Part shown: piece after piece, positions 39,801-49,043 of the stretch | Layout of the letters: each line of letters opens with the position of its first letter | Numbering within the stretch: the stretch's first letter is position 1 | Source of the DNA: Agrobacterium vitis | GTDB lineage: Bacteria > Pseudomonadota > Alphaproteobacteria > Rhizobiales > Rhizobiaceae | Assembly (NCBI RefSeq): GCF_013337045.2 | Contig: NZ_CP118259.1 | Location: forward strand, 3,365,001-3,429,000 | Direction: 5' to 3' | DNA length: 64,000 nt | Notes under the pieces: generated by a model | Database searches by the model: none | The model's input: the letters and a program-made list of their open reading frames with translations, nothing else | Told to the model about the DNA's origin: nothing | Translations under genes and position numbers: made by a program

Positions 39801-42800
39801 TTCCGCCACGATGAGGCTGCCACCATCCGTCTGCAATTGCCGGGCATGGACCGCGGCAAAACCAGCCTGTTGCAGGGACTTCGTCCAGTCTTCGCTACCG
39901 CCAATCCGACCGAGCGGAAATTCCTCTGAAACCGTCCTGTCGAACCAGCCTTCCAGCAGACCGAAGGCGAAATCATTGAACAGGTCGGGCGCTGGCTGCA
40001 CGGCGACAAGCCGACGGGCCGAGGCCAAGACGCCATGGCTGAGCCGCGCCAACATGTCACCATCCAGCAAGCGACCAAGATCGGCATGGGCGCTGGCAAT
40101 CAGGTCGACCGGCGCTTTCAGGAGCGAAAGCTGATCCAGCCCCTTTGCGTCAACGACAGTAACGCGCGGATCGGCCTCGAAAGACAGTTCCAGATTGCGG
40201 CGCAGGCCTGCCTCAGGCTCAAAAATCACCAGATTGCCGCCAGCCGCCCGAACCAGATCGGCGAGCTTGCGGCTGAGATGAAGTGAGCTGGCGCCAAGCT
40301 CGACCACCAGCGGCGGAGCATCGGCATCCAGCGTCGAGAGACAGTCGATCACTGCCTTCAACAACACCCCATGGCGCTCGGTGGCGAGCGTGGAATGAAC
40401 GGCGAAATGATCCAGCGTCGCTTCGCTGATCACCCCATTCCAATCCAGACCGTCGTCCACGGCCCCGGCAGGCTGATCGAGCGCTGCATTGACAGCGGTC
40501 AGCACGTCATTGATCATCACCAGTTCAACGGTACGTTCCGGGAAATCCCGGTAGAGTTCCCGGATCAGTTCAAAAGCGGGCGGAAGATCGCTGCCGTCTT
40601 CAAGCGTCCAAATGCAATCCGCATACTGGGCAAAGCCGCTATCGGTTAGACTGTGCAGGGCATTGGCCAAGAACCGCCGCAACCGCACATCGCCCGGTAG
40701 ATCGACCAGTGACACGCGCCGGTCTTGACCGGCGAGGCGCTCGGCAAGCGCATAGAAAGCGCTGAGCACGCAGGCATGGATCAGCACCGTGGCATTGTCC
40801 AGGTCGCGCTCCTGGCATGCGAAAACGTCGCCCAACGGCGCGACCAGGGCCGCACCCGGATCTTTCACCAGGGGTACCGCGATGGTTTCATAATGATAGG
40901 CAAGGCCATCAAGCGTCTTGTGCTGTTTCAGATAGGTGCGGCGGAACCGGCTATCGCTCAAGGTGGCGATCCGCTCGCCGGTCTCGCCGAACAGATGGAA
41001 ATTGGCCTTGATCGAGCTGTCGCTGATCCGCTCGATCTCGATTACTGCCCGATGGACGGCAACACCGAGAACCCGCGTGCGGACACGTCCGAAGCGCACG
41101 GGAATATACGGCGCTCCGCCCTGCTCGCCGCTGAAGCGGCCAAACAGCGCCACCAGCCCGTGGAACATCGCATCCACCGACATCGGATTGAGATTGTAGC
41201 GCAGCAACGGGTGGCCCGGCGCCGCTGCCGGTTTCAGGAACACTTCGACAAGCCGCTCGCCATGGCAGATCGCCTTTTCCAGCAATTGGAAGCGCGGCCC
41301 ATAATCCAGGCCGAAATTGCGCGCCGTCCGGTAGGCGGCAGATTTATCCAGCTCCGATGTCGGGCTGGACAAGTCGAAATCAACCGCATCGTCCAATTCG
41401 GAGGCGGTGAGCTTGCGAACCCGGGCAACCGCATTGACCGTCCAGTCGTCATCGCTCAGCCGCTCGCGTGAGCGGATCTGAAGATCGCCGGTCGCAGAAG
41501 AAATCAGCGTGGAAAGCTCAACGATCCGGCTTTCGCTCAATTCCAATGGCCGCAGGATCTCGACATTGCTGATCTCAAGCTGATCGGAGCCGAAATGCGC
41601 CTGCGCCGCAGAAATGGCAATTTCCACAAAACCGCTGCCCGGCAAAATGGCGCGGCCATCGACAACATGTTCGGCCAGATCCGGAAACAGATGGGCGTCG
41701 AGATGGTTTTTCCAATGGCCGCCATTCAAATCGACCCGCCAGCCGCTCAACCGATAGGCCGACTGATCGAAACGGCCATAGAGATCGACGCGGTCGCTGG
41801 TTGGCTCCGGTCGCAGATCCGCCCGCTCGAAAGGCACGCCCGGCAAGACGATATCGGCGCGGCGCGGACCGAAGACCTTGGCCTCATCCACCTTGGCGCC
41901 ACTGGCGACAGCGCGCGCCAAAGCCCGCGCCACTGGGTCAACCGTCTCATCCAAAGCCTCACGGCTGAGGCTGGCACTGACGGCAACCGTAGACGACACA
42001 TGCTGCGCCGTTTCCGACACATAGCCGCCTAGGATCGCACGCGGAGAAATTTCAACGAACACGCTGCAACCAAGCGCGATGGCCGCTTCCGTCGCCCCTT
42101 GGAACTGCACCGGCTGGCGGACATTCTTCCACCAGTAATCCGAGGTCAGTGCAATCCCCTCAAGCTGTTCACCCGTCACCGTGGAGATGAACGGAAGAGT
42201 GGTCTGGCGCGGGGTAATCAGCGGCGGATCGGCAGAAAAAGCAGCCTTCGCCTTATCGATCAGCGGATGATGGAAAGGATAGTCGATATCCAGCACCTGG
42301 GCTGGAACCCGCTGCTTGCGGGCATGTTCCCTCAGCGCCCGGATCGCGTCTTCACGACCCGAGACAGTCACCGAATTGGGCGCATTGATCGCAGCAATCG
42401 TCAGGTCATCAAAGCCAAGCTCGGCCAGCATGGCGCGCGCATCGGCCTCGCCGAGTTTCAGGGCGGCCATCGTGCCTTCACCGGCAAGCACCGCCTGATG
42501 CTGCGACCGTTTGGCGATAACGCAGACGGCATCCTTCAACGACAGCGCACCCGATACATAGGCCGCAGCGACTTCGCCGACCGAATGGCCGTAGACGGCA
42601 TCCGGCACCAGACCGGCAGTTTGCAGCGCATCCGACAGCGAGGCCTGGATGGCAAACAGCATGGGCTGGGCAAGCCTGGTATCCTTCAATCTGACTTCCA
42701 GATCCGGATCGGTCAAGGCAGCGACGAGATCAAGTGCCGAATGCGCCGTAAACAGCGCGGCGATCCGCTCATAGCTCTCGCGGAAGCGGGCGTTTGCCCG

Positions 42801-44447
42801 GTAGGCATCGAGACCCATGCCCGCCCATTGGGCGCCATTGCCGGAAAACACGAAGGCAAGCTTGCCGTTGCGCGACGAGGCTTCACCAATTTCACCGCCG
42901 GTCTTGGCCGTGGCAAGCCGTTCCCGCACCGCCTTGACGATGGCATCCGCACTGCCACTGGCAACGAACCGGTGACGAAGCGGCGCACGGTTGGAAGCGG
43001 CAGCCGAGATCAGGTCTTCCAGATCACCATCGCTGTCTGCCGCTGCAAAGGCCTTGTCATAGCTGTCCAGCAACGCTTTCAGGCTGTCCTGAGAATGGGC
43101 GCTGGCCATGAACAGGCGACCGGCACCGGCTGGATTAGCCGCGCCTGAGGCCAAATCAGGCGCCAAATCAGATATCTGGGGATCGGCAATCACCACATGG
43201 GCATTGGCGCCGCCAAAGCCAAAGGAGTTGATCCCGGCAAGGCGCGGCAAGCCATCGCGTGCCAATGCCACCGCTTGCGAGGCAACCCGGACATTCAGGC
43301 CATCGAAATCAATCGTGTCATTCGGCTCGTTGAAATGCAGCGAGGCTGGCAGCAGATCGTGCTGCAAGGCCATCATCGCCTTCATCACGCCAAGCAGGCC
43401 GGATGCGGGTTCGGTGTGGCCGATGTTGGTTTTGATCGAACCGATCCAGACCGGCTCCTTGCGGCGCTGGCCGATGACCGTGCCAAGCGACCAGACTTCC
43501 GCGGGATCGCCGACCTTGGTGCCGGTGCCATGGCCTTCGATAAAGGCCAGCCGATCCGGGTCGAGACCATTGCCGTCATAGACGGCGCGCAGCAGAACGG
43601 CCTGCGCTTCGCGCGACGGCAGCGAAATGCCGTTGGTGCGCCCGGCAGCATTGGTGCCGCTGGCAACGATGGTCGCGTGACTGCGGTCGCCTTCGCGCCG
43701 GGCTTTCTCGCTGGAGCGCAGCACCAGCACGGCACCGCCTTCGGAGCGAACATACCCGATACCGTCATTGGCATAGGCCTTGCACAAACCGTCGATCGAC
43801 AGCATCCGCGCCTGCGCGAAACCGACGAAAGGCAGCGGATGAACCAGCACGTTGACACCAGCAACGATCGCTGTGTCAACTTCGCCCGAAGCAATGGCGC
43901 GCACCGCGTGATCGAGCGCGACCAGCGAGGACGAACAGGCCGTATCCACCGTCATGCTCGGACCATTCAGGCCGAAGACATGCGAGATACGGTTGGAGAC
44001 CACCGAGAGCGTATTGCCGGTCATGAAATGCGGGCCGGGACCGGCGGGATCTTCCGCCGCCAGATTGGCATGGTCAAAACTGGATGCGCCGACATAGACC
44101 GCGACATTCTGCCCGGACAGACTATTGGCGGGAATATTGGCATCTTCCAGCGCCCGCCAGGTCAATTCCAGCAGGATGCGCTGCTGCGGGTCCATAAAGG
44201 CGGCTTCACGCCGTGACATGCCGAACAGGGCGGGATCGAACTGATAGATTCCATCCATCACACCGGCAGCGAAAGTGTAATATTTTCCAGGCGTGCCAAT
44301 TTCGGGATGCCAATAGCGCGCAATATCCCAACGATCCCCGGGCAAGGTCGAGACAGTGCATGCGCCGGAACGCAAAAGATCAAACAGTTCTTCGGGAGAC
44401 GTGGCTCCCGGCGCGGCGCAGGCGCGCCCTATAATCTCTACTGTCAT
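36864..44447 (-). CDS. rkpA: RkpA, type I polyketide/fatty-acid synthase
   Basis: One module in 2,527 residues. KS (1-430): C171 in DTACSSS, H306 in EGHGTGT, H344 in KTNIGHTEPAS. AT (about 520-800): GHSVGEVAAAY, with YPFHHP at the specificity loop. DH (about 920-1190): HVVDGRAILPGSGF. A methyltransferase-like stretch (about 1340-1500) whose SAM motif reads VELGASSLHLS and looks inactive. ER (about 1760-2060): IHGAAGGVGLAALQ. KR (about 2080-2260): VVGGIGGFGLA and the tyrosine in QGNYVAAN. ACP near the C-terminus, with the phosphopantetheine serine at about S2455 in IGLDSLMAVE. There is no thioesterase. In Sinorhizobium RkpA is needed for K-antigen capsule and is thought to make a special lipid. 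KR, DH and ER together should give a saturated chain. The ribosome site is weak. Confidence 0.92.
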   Translation of the reverse strand: MTVEIIGRACAAPGATSPEELFDLLRSGACTVSTLPGDRWDIARYWHPEIGTPGKYYTFAAGVMDGIYQFDPALFGMSRREAAFMDPQQRILLELTWRALEDANIPANSLSGQNVAVYVGASSFDHANLAAEDPAGPGPHFMTGNTLSVVSNRISHVFGLNGPSMTVDTACSSSLVALDHAVRAIASGEVDTAIVAGVNVLVHPLPFVGFAQARMLSIDGLCKAYANDGIGYVRSEGGAVLVLRSSEKARREGDRSHATIVASGTNAAGRTNGISLPSREAQAVLLRAVYDGNGLDPDRLAFIEGHGTGTKVGDPAEVWSLGTVIGQRRKEPVWIGSIKTNIGHTEPASGLLGVMKAMMALQHDLLPASLHFNEPNDTIDFDGLNVRVASQAVALARDGLPRLAGINSFGFGGANAHVVIADPQISDLAPDLASGAANPAGAGRLFMASAHSQDSLKALLDSYDKAFAAADSDGDLEDLISAAASNRAPLRHRFVASGSADAIVKAVRERLATAKTGGEIGEASSRNGKLAFVFSGNGAQWAGMGLDAYRANARFRESYERIAALFTAHSALDLVAALTDPDLEVRLKDTRLAQPMLFAIQASLSDALQTAGLVPDAVYGHSVGEVAAAYVSGALSLKDAVCVIAKRSQHQAVLAGEGTMAALKLGEADARAMLAELGFDDLTIAAINAPNSVTVSGREDAIRALREHARKQRVPAQVLDIDYPFHHPLIDKAKAAFSADPPLITPRQTTLPFISTVTGEQLEGIALTSDYWWKNVRQPVQFQGATEAAIALGCSVFVEISPRAILGGYVSETAQHVSSTVAVSASLSREALDETVDPVARALARAVASGAKVDEAKVFGPRRADIVLPGVPFERADLRPEPTSDRVDLYGRFDQSAYRLSGWRVDLNGGHWKNHLDAHLFPDLAEHVVDGRAILPGSGFVEIAISAAQAHFGSDQLEISNVEILRPLELSESRIVELSTLISSATGDLQIRSRERLSDDDWTVNAVARVRKLTASELDDAVDFDLSSPTSELDKSAAYRTARNFGLDYGPRFQLLEKAICHGERLVEVFLKPAAAPGHPLLRYNLNPMSVDAMFHGLVALFGRFSGEQGGAPYIPVRFGRVRTRVLGVAVHRAVIEIERISDSSIKANFHLFGETGERIATLSDSRFRRTYLKQHKTLDGLAYHYETIAVPLVKDPGAALVAPLGDVFACQERDLDNATVLIHACVLSAFYALAERLAGQDRRVSLVDLPGDVRLRRFLANALHSLTDSGFAQYADCIWTLEDGSDLPPAFELIRELYRDFPERTVELVMINDVLTAVNAALDQPAGAVDDGLDWNGVISEATLDHFAVHSTLATERHGVLLKAVIDCLSTLDADAPPLVVELGASSLHLSRKLADLVRAAGGNLVIFEPEAGLRRNLELSFEADPRVTVVDAKGLDQLSLLKAPVDLIASAHADLGRLLDGDMLARLSHGVLASARRLVAVQPAPDLFNDFAFGLLEGWFDRTVSEEFPLGRIGGSEDWTKSLQQAGFAAVHARQLQTDGGSLIVAEAQGRTDVPEPESGSRQDNGSVDEVAARGPVIIVHEKTADIARLSAAARALGGSQVSLLCLSGSFETDRPMLADALGKAGPALGGMVWLMPDTDAAADGSLLLQDRVGALSALAMALGDVAASAPDAVRRLPVTLVLPGGAPVTGVTGKDLTRSSHAGPVNAGLWAFARVLRNEFDLFDMQVVDTGPSSNTLEIMLDWGMRLLADKGENREWLVEPETGRMAEIRAVPGPAPLTAQRTDSFEAAVIRQQVPSQVASIRWESCPVPAIGPTEVLVKTAATGLNFRDVMWAMGLLPEEALEDGFAGASIGMEFAGEVVAVGSKVSDLIVGDKVMAIAAAAFGTHVKVERAGVAKLPDGVDPVSAATIPVVFLTAYYAIHELGRVRPGETILIHGAAGGVGLAALQVARHFGAKIIATAGTVEKRRFLETLGADHVFDSRSLGFVGDVLDVTGGEGVDLVLNSLFGEAMEKSLSLVKPFGRFLELGKRDYYADSKIGLRPFRRNVSYFGIDADQLLVLHPDLSRRMLAEIGGLFEQGVFTPLPFRAFEHDEIGDAFRLMQNAGHIGKIVVLPPVAGRDRVAVKSARRMSVDADGMHLVVGGIGGFGLAAADWLVEQGARHIALSTRRGLVDAETQTVVDRWAKQGVTAYIRGCDVTSEAALSALLTELRAIAPLKTVIHAAMVLDDAFVSNLTRARNQPVIDVKAKGAALLDRLTRQDGIDNFILFSSITTYVGNPGQGNYVAANGFLEGLARARRTEGLAGLAIGFGAIGDAGYLARNAQVNERLGRRIGKTALDARDALSAVGRYIAADTGSVDAAVAMISEFDWAAAHSLAVVNEPLFSLIMRRSNQHVGSGEGGEIDLVALIDGKAPAAAQDVLFSVLAGEIADTLRVPKESIGLNSVLKDIGLDSLMAVELGMNFEQNTGFDIPLSSLADNATVGDLTRRLYEKVSLRGRTGDKDEATPEDSKIMDDLHRRHSGQGQ

Positions 44448-44975
44448 CTATTCTTACGGATCTCAACAGTTTAGCGAGGTCTGATAGCCTTTCAGATGTC
44501 CTCAGATATAATTGTCCTTCACTTAGAGAAGCGACATAGGGGCGTCAATCAGGATTCACATAGGCAGGCCTCCGCCTCATGAAAGAAAAACGCCGGAAAC
44601 TTATGGGGCATAACGATTTTTTTAACCTGATGAGAGGTGAAAGCCAGAGAGAAACCCGCCCCGCAAACCACTTCCCTTCGGCAGGATATGAGAGCGGAAA
44701 CCAGCATGTCCGTTCCGAATTTCCTCTTAAAATGAGCAGGTTATCCGATACCGTTCTTGCCTTGGTCCTCATGGACGATTTCGTCGTTTCTTGACAAAAA
44801 GGATGACGGTTTCAGACTTTTGAAAGGAAGCCGCCAAATTGCAATGCTGGTATCGACGTCCACCTGAACAAACATTCCCAACAGGGAGATACGATTCGTG
44901 ACAGCGCAAACCCGGTCTGCGCTTGCAACTCTAATCGATTTAAGAGAGTTTTCGCGCAATCGGAGGATTACGGAC
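44448..44975. promoter_or_regulatory. Divergent intergenic region rkpA / MFS transporter
   Basis: These 528 bases contain no convincing gene and must hold the leftward promoter of the rkpA-rkpG-rkpH operon and the rightward promoter of the transporter gene. The part from 44480 to 44620 is AT-rich. I found no clear long palindrome or known operator. The short open frames here show no ribosome site or recognisable family. Confidence 0.4.
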
Positions 44976-46130
44976 ATGCAGCAAGGATTTTTCACCAGGG
45001 AACGTCTGGCCGTTTCACTGTTGTTCCTGATGAACGGCTTCATCATTGGTTCCTGGGCGCCCAAAGTGCCTGAATTTGCCCGCCATCTCGACCTGAGCGA
45101 AGCACAGCTCGGTCTAATGATCCTTGTTCTGGGGCTGGGTTCTCTCGCCTGCATGCCGGTGGCCGGTGCCCAGATCGCCCGTTTCGGCTCGCGGCGGGTG
45201 ACGCTGGCCTGCGCGCTGATTTTCCTACCGACCCTGCTGCTGCTGACACTTGCCCCCAATGTTCCCCTGGCGGCCCTGGCGATTTTCCTGTTTGGCGGCT
45301 TCATGGGCGCCATGGATGTGGCGATGAATGCCAATGCGGTCGAGACAGAAAAGCAGATGGGGCGCTCGATCATGTCGTCCTGCCATGCCTTCTGGAGCCT
45401 CGGCGGCCTGATTGGCGCCAGCATAGGCGGCCCGCTGCTGGCCATGGCTGGATCGACGGCGCATAGCCTTGTTGCAACTGTCCTTGCTGCCGTGATGCTG
45501 TTTGTCGCCTGGCCGATCACCCTTCGCGACCCGCCCCATCCCGATGCCGAACACCACAAGGCCCGTCTGCCGACGACGCCACTGCCCTGGCTTCTCGGCC
45601 TCGTCGCGCTGTTTTGCATGATTCCGGAAGGCGCCGTGCTCGACTGGGGCGCCTTTTATCTGCGCAATGAACTGAGCGGCTCCATTGCCACATCAAGCTA
45701 TGCCTATGCCGGCTTCTCCTTGACCATGGCGATCATGCGCTTTGCCGGCGACATCGTCCGCGACAGGCTGGGGGCGGTGAAAACCATGCGGCTCTGCGCT
45801 GTGATCGCCATGATCGGCACGGCCATTGCTGGCTTTGCGACCGATCCATGGACCGCCGTCATCGGCTTTGCCATCATGGGCATCGGCATTTCCAACCTGG
45901 TCCCCATCGCCTTTTCTGCCGCCGGCAACCTGCCGGGCATGGCACCGGGCGTCGGCCTGTCGGTGGTCAGCGCCATGGGCTATTCGGGTATTCTGGTGGC
46001 GCCATCACTGATTGGTTTTATCGCCGAACATACGTCACTGGCCCTGGTGTTTCGCGTGCTCCCAGCTCTGATCCTGGTTGCCCTGCTGCTCTCTGGCCTT
46101 GCCCGACATGCCGACCGGCCCAAAGTTTGA
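44976..46130 (+). CDS. MFS transporter, FucP/YbjJ-like
   Basis: The 384-residue membrane protein has about 11-12 hydrophobic segments, with a typical MFS loop motif between the second and third (GAQIARFGSRRVTL). The opening RLAVSLLFLMNGFIIGSWAPKVPEF is typical of the YbjJ-like subgroup. The substrate is unknown; relatives carry sugars or unidentified compounds. GGAGG sits eight bases before the ATG at 44976, and an upstream in-frame start at 44898 has no such site. The gene is divergent from rkpA and ends about 80 bases before ispG. Confidence 0.85.
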   Translation: MQQGFFTRERLAVSLLFLMNGFIIGSWAPKVPEFARHLDLSEAQLGLMILVLGLGSLACMPVAGAQIARFGSRRVTLACALIFLPTLLLLTLAPNVPLAALAIFLFGGFMGAMDVAMNANAVETEKQMGRSIMSSCHAFWSLGGLIGASIGGPLLAMAGSTAHSLVATVLAAVMLFVAWPITLRDPPHPDAEHHKARLPTTPLPWLLGLVALFCMIPEGAVLDWGAFYLRNELSGSIATSSYAYAGFSLTMAIMRFAGDIVRDRLGAVKTMRLCAVIAMIGTAIAGFATDPWTAVIGFAIMGIGISNLVPIAFSAAGNLPGMAPGVGLSVVSAMGYSGILVAPSLIGFIAEHTSLALVFRVLPALILVALLLSGLARHADRPKV

Positions 46131-46208
46131 TCGACACGCACCACTGTCACGATGTTGACAAGCGACCATGATTGATCCACCTGAAAGCGAATTATCCGCA
46201 AGATCGGG

Positions 46209-47468
46209 ATGACCACCATGGCGCCAGCCGAAGATTTTGACCCGAAACCACGCCGCGCATCCGTGGCCGTCGATGTCGGCGGCGTCATTGTTGGCGGCGG
46301 CGCGCCTGTCGTCGTCCAGTCGATGACCAATACGGACACAGCCGATATCGACGGCACGGTGGCGCAGGTCGCAGCCCTGCATAAAGCTGGATCGGAAATC
46401 GTCCGCATCACAGTGGACCGCGATGAGAGTGCGGCCGCCGTGCCGAAAATCCGCGACCGTCTGGTGCGGCTCGGCCTTGATGTGCCGCTGGTCGGTGATT
46501 TCCATTATATCGGCCACAAGCTTCTGGCCGATCATCCTGATTGTGCCGAAGCGCTGGCCAAATACCGGATCAATCCGGGCAATGTCGGTTTCAAGGACAA
46601 GAAGGACAAACAATTCGCCGATATCGTCGAAATGGCGATCCGCTATGACAAGCCGGTCCGCATCGGCGTCAACTGGGGCTCGCTCGACCAGGAATTGCTG
46701 ACCCAGTTGATGGACGAGAACCAGGCCAAGGGCTTTCCGCTCTCGGCCCGGCAGGTGACCCGTGAAGCGATCTGCCAATCCGCGCTTCTATCTGCCGAAC
46801 TGGCCGAAGAGATCGGGCTTTCGCGCAACCGCATCATCCTGTCGGCCAAGGTCAGCCAGGTGCAGGATCTGATCGCTGTCTATTCCATGCTGGCTTCGCG
46901 CTCCGACCACGCATTGCATCTTGGCCTAACGGAAGCAGGCATGGGCTCGAAAGGCATTGTCGCCTCATCGGCGGCCATGGGTTATGTGCTGCAACAGGGC
47001 ATCGGCGACACCATCCGCGTTTCACTGACGCCGGAGCCGAACGGCGACCGGACCCGCGAAGTGCAGGTGGCACAGGAACTGTTGCAGGTCATGGGCTTTC
47101 GCCAGTTCATCCCCGTCGTTGCTGCCTGTCCGGGTTGTGGGCGCACCACGTCCACAGTGTTCCAGGAGTTGGCGCAGAAGATCCAGAGCGACATCCGCAA
47201 GAACATGCCGGTCTGGCGGGAAAAATACCCTGGTGTGGAAGGCCTGAATGTCGCGGTCATGGGCTGCATCGTCAATGGCCCGGGGGAAAGCAAGCATGCC
47301 GATATCGGCATTTCCCTGCCCGGCACCGGCGAAAACCCGGCGGCACCGGTGTTTATCGACGGTGAGAAGGCGTTGACGTTGCGTGGTCCGAAAATCGCCG
47401 AGGATTTCGAGGCCCTGGTGATCGACTATATCGAAAAACGCTACGGTCAGCGATCGGCGGCGGAGTAA
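46209..47468 (+). CDS. ispG: 4-hydroxy-3-methylbut-2-enyl diphosphate synthase IspG
   Basis: IspG (GcpE) carries out the penultimate step of the MEP isoprenoid pathway, using a [4Fe-4S] cluster to reduce and open methylerythritol cyclodiphosphate. The 419-residue protein contains [15 protein letters not shown], the region VGDFHYIGH, and the cluster cysteines in [10 protein letters not shown] and [16 protein letters not shown]. The start at 46209 is the first of two close ATGs (the other at 46218). A prenyl diphosphate synthase gene lies 1.6 kb further on. The C-terminal motif GEKALTLRG is also typical. Confidence 0.95.
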   Translation: MTTMAPAEDFDPKPRRASVAVDVGGVIVGGGAPVVVQSMTNTDTADIDGTVAQVAALHKAGSEIVRITVDRDESAAAVPKIRDRLVRLGLDVPLVGDFHYIGHKLLADHPDCAEALAKYRINPGNVGFKDKKDKQFADIVEMAIRYDKPVRIGVNWGSLDQELLTQLMDENQAKGFPLSARQVTREAICQSALLSAELAEEIGLSRNRIILSAKVSQVQDLIAVYSMLASRSDHALHLGLTEAGMGSKGIVASSAAMGYVLQQGIGDTIRVSLTPEPNGDRTREVQVAQELLQVMGFRQFIPVVAACPGCGRTTSTVFQELAQKIQSDIRKNMPVWREKYPGVEGLNVAVMGCIVNGPGESKHADIGISLPGTGENPAAPVFIDGEKALTLRGPKIAEDFEALVIDYIEKRYGQRSAAE

Positions 47469-47574
47469 GAAACCCGTTCTGTCAGCAAGCAGTTCTGTAG
47501 CAGGTGGCATGTTTTCTTCATATTGCCGCAATTGCTATGTTCAGGATGAAATGAACCTACGGAGCCCTATCCCG

Positions 47575-48240
47575 ATGCTGAAGAAATTCGTCCTTCTTGC
47601 CCTGACTGCCACCTATTTGAGTGCCTGCACCACCACAGATCCCTATACGGGCGAACAGAAAATGTCGAACACCGCCGGTGGCGCGATGATCGGCGCGGGC
47701 CTCGGCGCGCTCGGCGGCCTGGCGGTCGGCGGCGGCGGTCATGGCAAGCGCAATGCCGCCCTGATCGGCGCTGGCATCGGTGCGCTGGCAGGCGGCGCCA
47801 TCGGCAGCTATATGGACAATCAGGAATCCGAACTGCGCGCCCAGCTTCAAGGCACCGGCGTGTCCGTCACCCGTCAGGGCGACCGGATCATCCTCAACAT
47901 GCCGTCCAACATCACCTTCCCGACCGATCAGGACCAGGTGTTGCCGCCGTTCTACCCAACGCTGAATTCGGTCGCCATCGTGCTGAAGAAGTTCAACCGC
48001 ACCCTGGTCGATGTCAACGGCCATACCGACTCGACCGGCGGCTTGCAGCACAATCAGGATCTGTCGCAGCGCCGCGCCGAATCGGTGCTGAACTATCTCG
48101 GCTCGCAGGGAGTCGATCCGCGCCGCATGTCGGCCATGGGCTTTGGCCCCAGCCAGCCGATTGCCACCAATGCTACACCACAAGGCCGCGCTCAGAACCG
48201 TCGCGTCGAAGTGGCGATTTCGCCGCTCAAGGACAATTGA
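47575..48240 (+). CDS. OmpA-family outer-membrane lipoprotein
   Basis: The 221-residue protein begins with a lipoprotein signal peptide with lipobox LSAC (cysteine at about residue 18). It then has a glycine-zipper region (AMIGAGLGALGGLAVGG and LIGAGIGALAGGAIG), and ends with a peptidoglycan-binding OmpA domain (about 105-215) containing NGHTDSTGG, SQRRAESVLNYL and NRRVEVAI. It should anchor in the outer membrane and bind peptidoglycan. GGAG lies ten bases before the ATG at 47575. The YiaD-like group is the closest known class. A terminator follows. Confidence 0.9.
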   Translation: MLKKFVLLALTATYLSACTTTDPYTGEQKMSNTAGGAMIGAGLGALGGLAVGGGGHGKRNAALIGAGIGALAGGAIGSYMDNQESELRAQLQGTGVSVTRQGDRIILNMPSNITFPTDQDQVLPPFYPTLNSVAIVLKKFNRTLVDVNGHTDSTGGLQHNQDLSQRRAESVLNYLGSQGVDPRRMSAMGFGPSQPIATNATPQGRAQNRRVEVAISPLKDN

Positions 48241-48272
48241 TCGCTGCCAAGGCAACACCCCATTCAAAGACA

Positions 48273-48300
48273 AAGAAAGCCGCCGAAAGGCGGCTTTCTT
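48273..48300. terminator. Bidirectional intrinsic terminator
   Basis: A 12-bp stem AAGAAAGCCGCC / GGCGGCTTTCTT closes a GAAA tetraloop. It separates the convergent OmpA lipoprotein and LysE genes and can serve both strands. Confidence 0.85.
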
Positions 48301-48316
48301 GCTACAAGCTGGCCTG

Positions 48317-48955
48317 TCACAAGCTGGTCGTCAGCATTTTAACGCCCGCCACGCCGAACAGAAGCGCAAGAACCCCGTCCACATAGCGCCGGCTGGCCCT
48401 GTAGACCTGCACGGCGCGAGCGGTCGAAAACACCAGCGCGTAGCCGCAAAAGACTGTAAAACCGGTCGTCAAGCAGCCACCCACTACAAGAACGACAGAC
48501 CCCAGCGACGCATCCACTGGCACGCCCAGCGAAATAATTGCCAGCCAGCCGAAAATCGCTTTCGGATTGGTCAAGTGAATGAGATAGCCGCGCAGAAAGA
48601 GCGCCCTGTGCCGGTCCTGCTTGACCGTCCCGACCTGCTCACCGGTCGACTGCTGTTTCCTCAAAGCAGACAAGCCCGCCTTGATGGCGAGATAAAAAAG
48701 ATAAAGCCCGCCAGCGATTTTCAGCAGGATAAGGGCGTGGCCATAGTGATGCAGCAAGGCGGCAAGGCCAAAGGATGCAGCCATTGCCCAGGTGAAAGAG
48801 CCTGCAAATATGCCAAGCGCAATCACCAGACCCGCCTTGCGCCCTTGCGATATGGCCGTCGAGATAATCGCCATATTCGCCGGGCCGGGGCTGATCACCG
48901 CCACCAGATAGACGAGATAGGCGGAGAAGAACTGCGCAAAATGATCGGCAATCAT
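48317..48955 (-). CDS. LysE/RhtB-family amino-acid exporter
   Basis: The 212-residue membrane protein has six predicted membrane segments and the family start: YLVAVISPGPANMAIISTAISQGRKAG (about 15-42). The middle has ALFLRGYLIHLTNPKAIFGWLA, a hallmark of the group. Members export lysine, threonine, homoserine and other small amphiphiles; this one's substrate cannot be told. It converges with the OmpA lipoprotein gene across the terminator at 48273. The next gene on the same strand, a prenyl synthase, ends about 90 bases upstream. Confidence 0.88.
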   Translation of the reverse strand: MIADHFAQFFSAYLVYLVAVISPGPANMAIISTAISQGRKAGLVIALGIFAGSFTWAMAASFGLAALLHHYGHALILLKIAGGLYLFYLAIKAGLSALRKQQSTGEQVGTVKQDRHRALFLRGYLIHLTNPKAIFGWLAIISLGVPVDASLGSVVLVVGGCLTTGFTVFCGYALVFSTARAVQVYRASRRYVDGVLALLFGVAGVKMLTTSL

Positions 48956-49043
48956 GTCAGGCGCTTTCGCGAGAGAATAACGGTCACTGAGCCCTAAAAC
49001 ACCAAACCGGAATGCGCACCCGAAAACCTGTCACAGTGGCAAT

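Noticed and set aside
34582..44447. Identification as the necrosis-related PKS/NRPS genes described for Agrobacterium vitis
   Set aside because: There is no NRPS or phosphopantetheinyl transferase here, and the gene order and domain set match rkpA-rkpG-rkpH instead.
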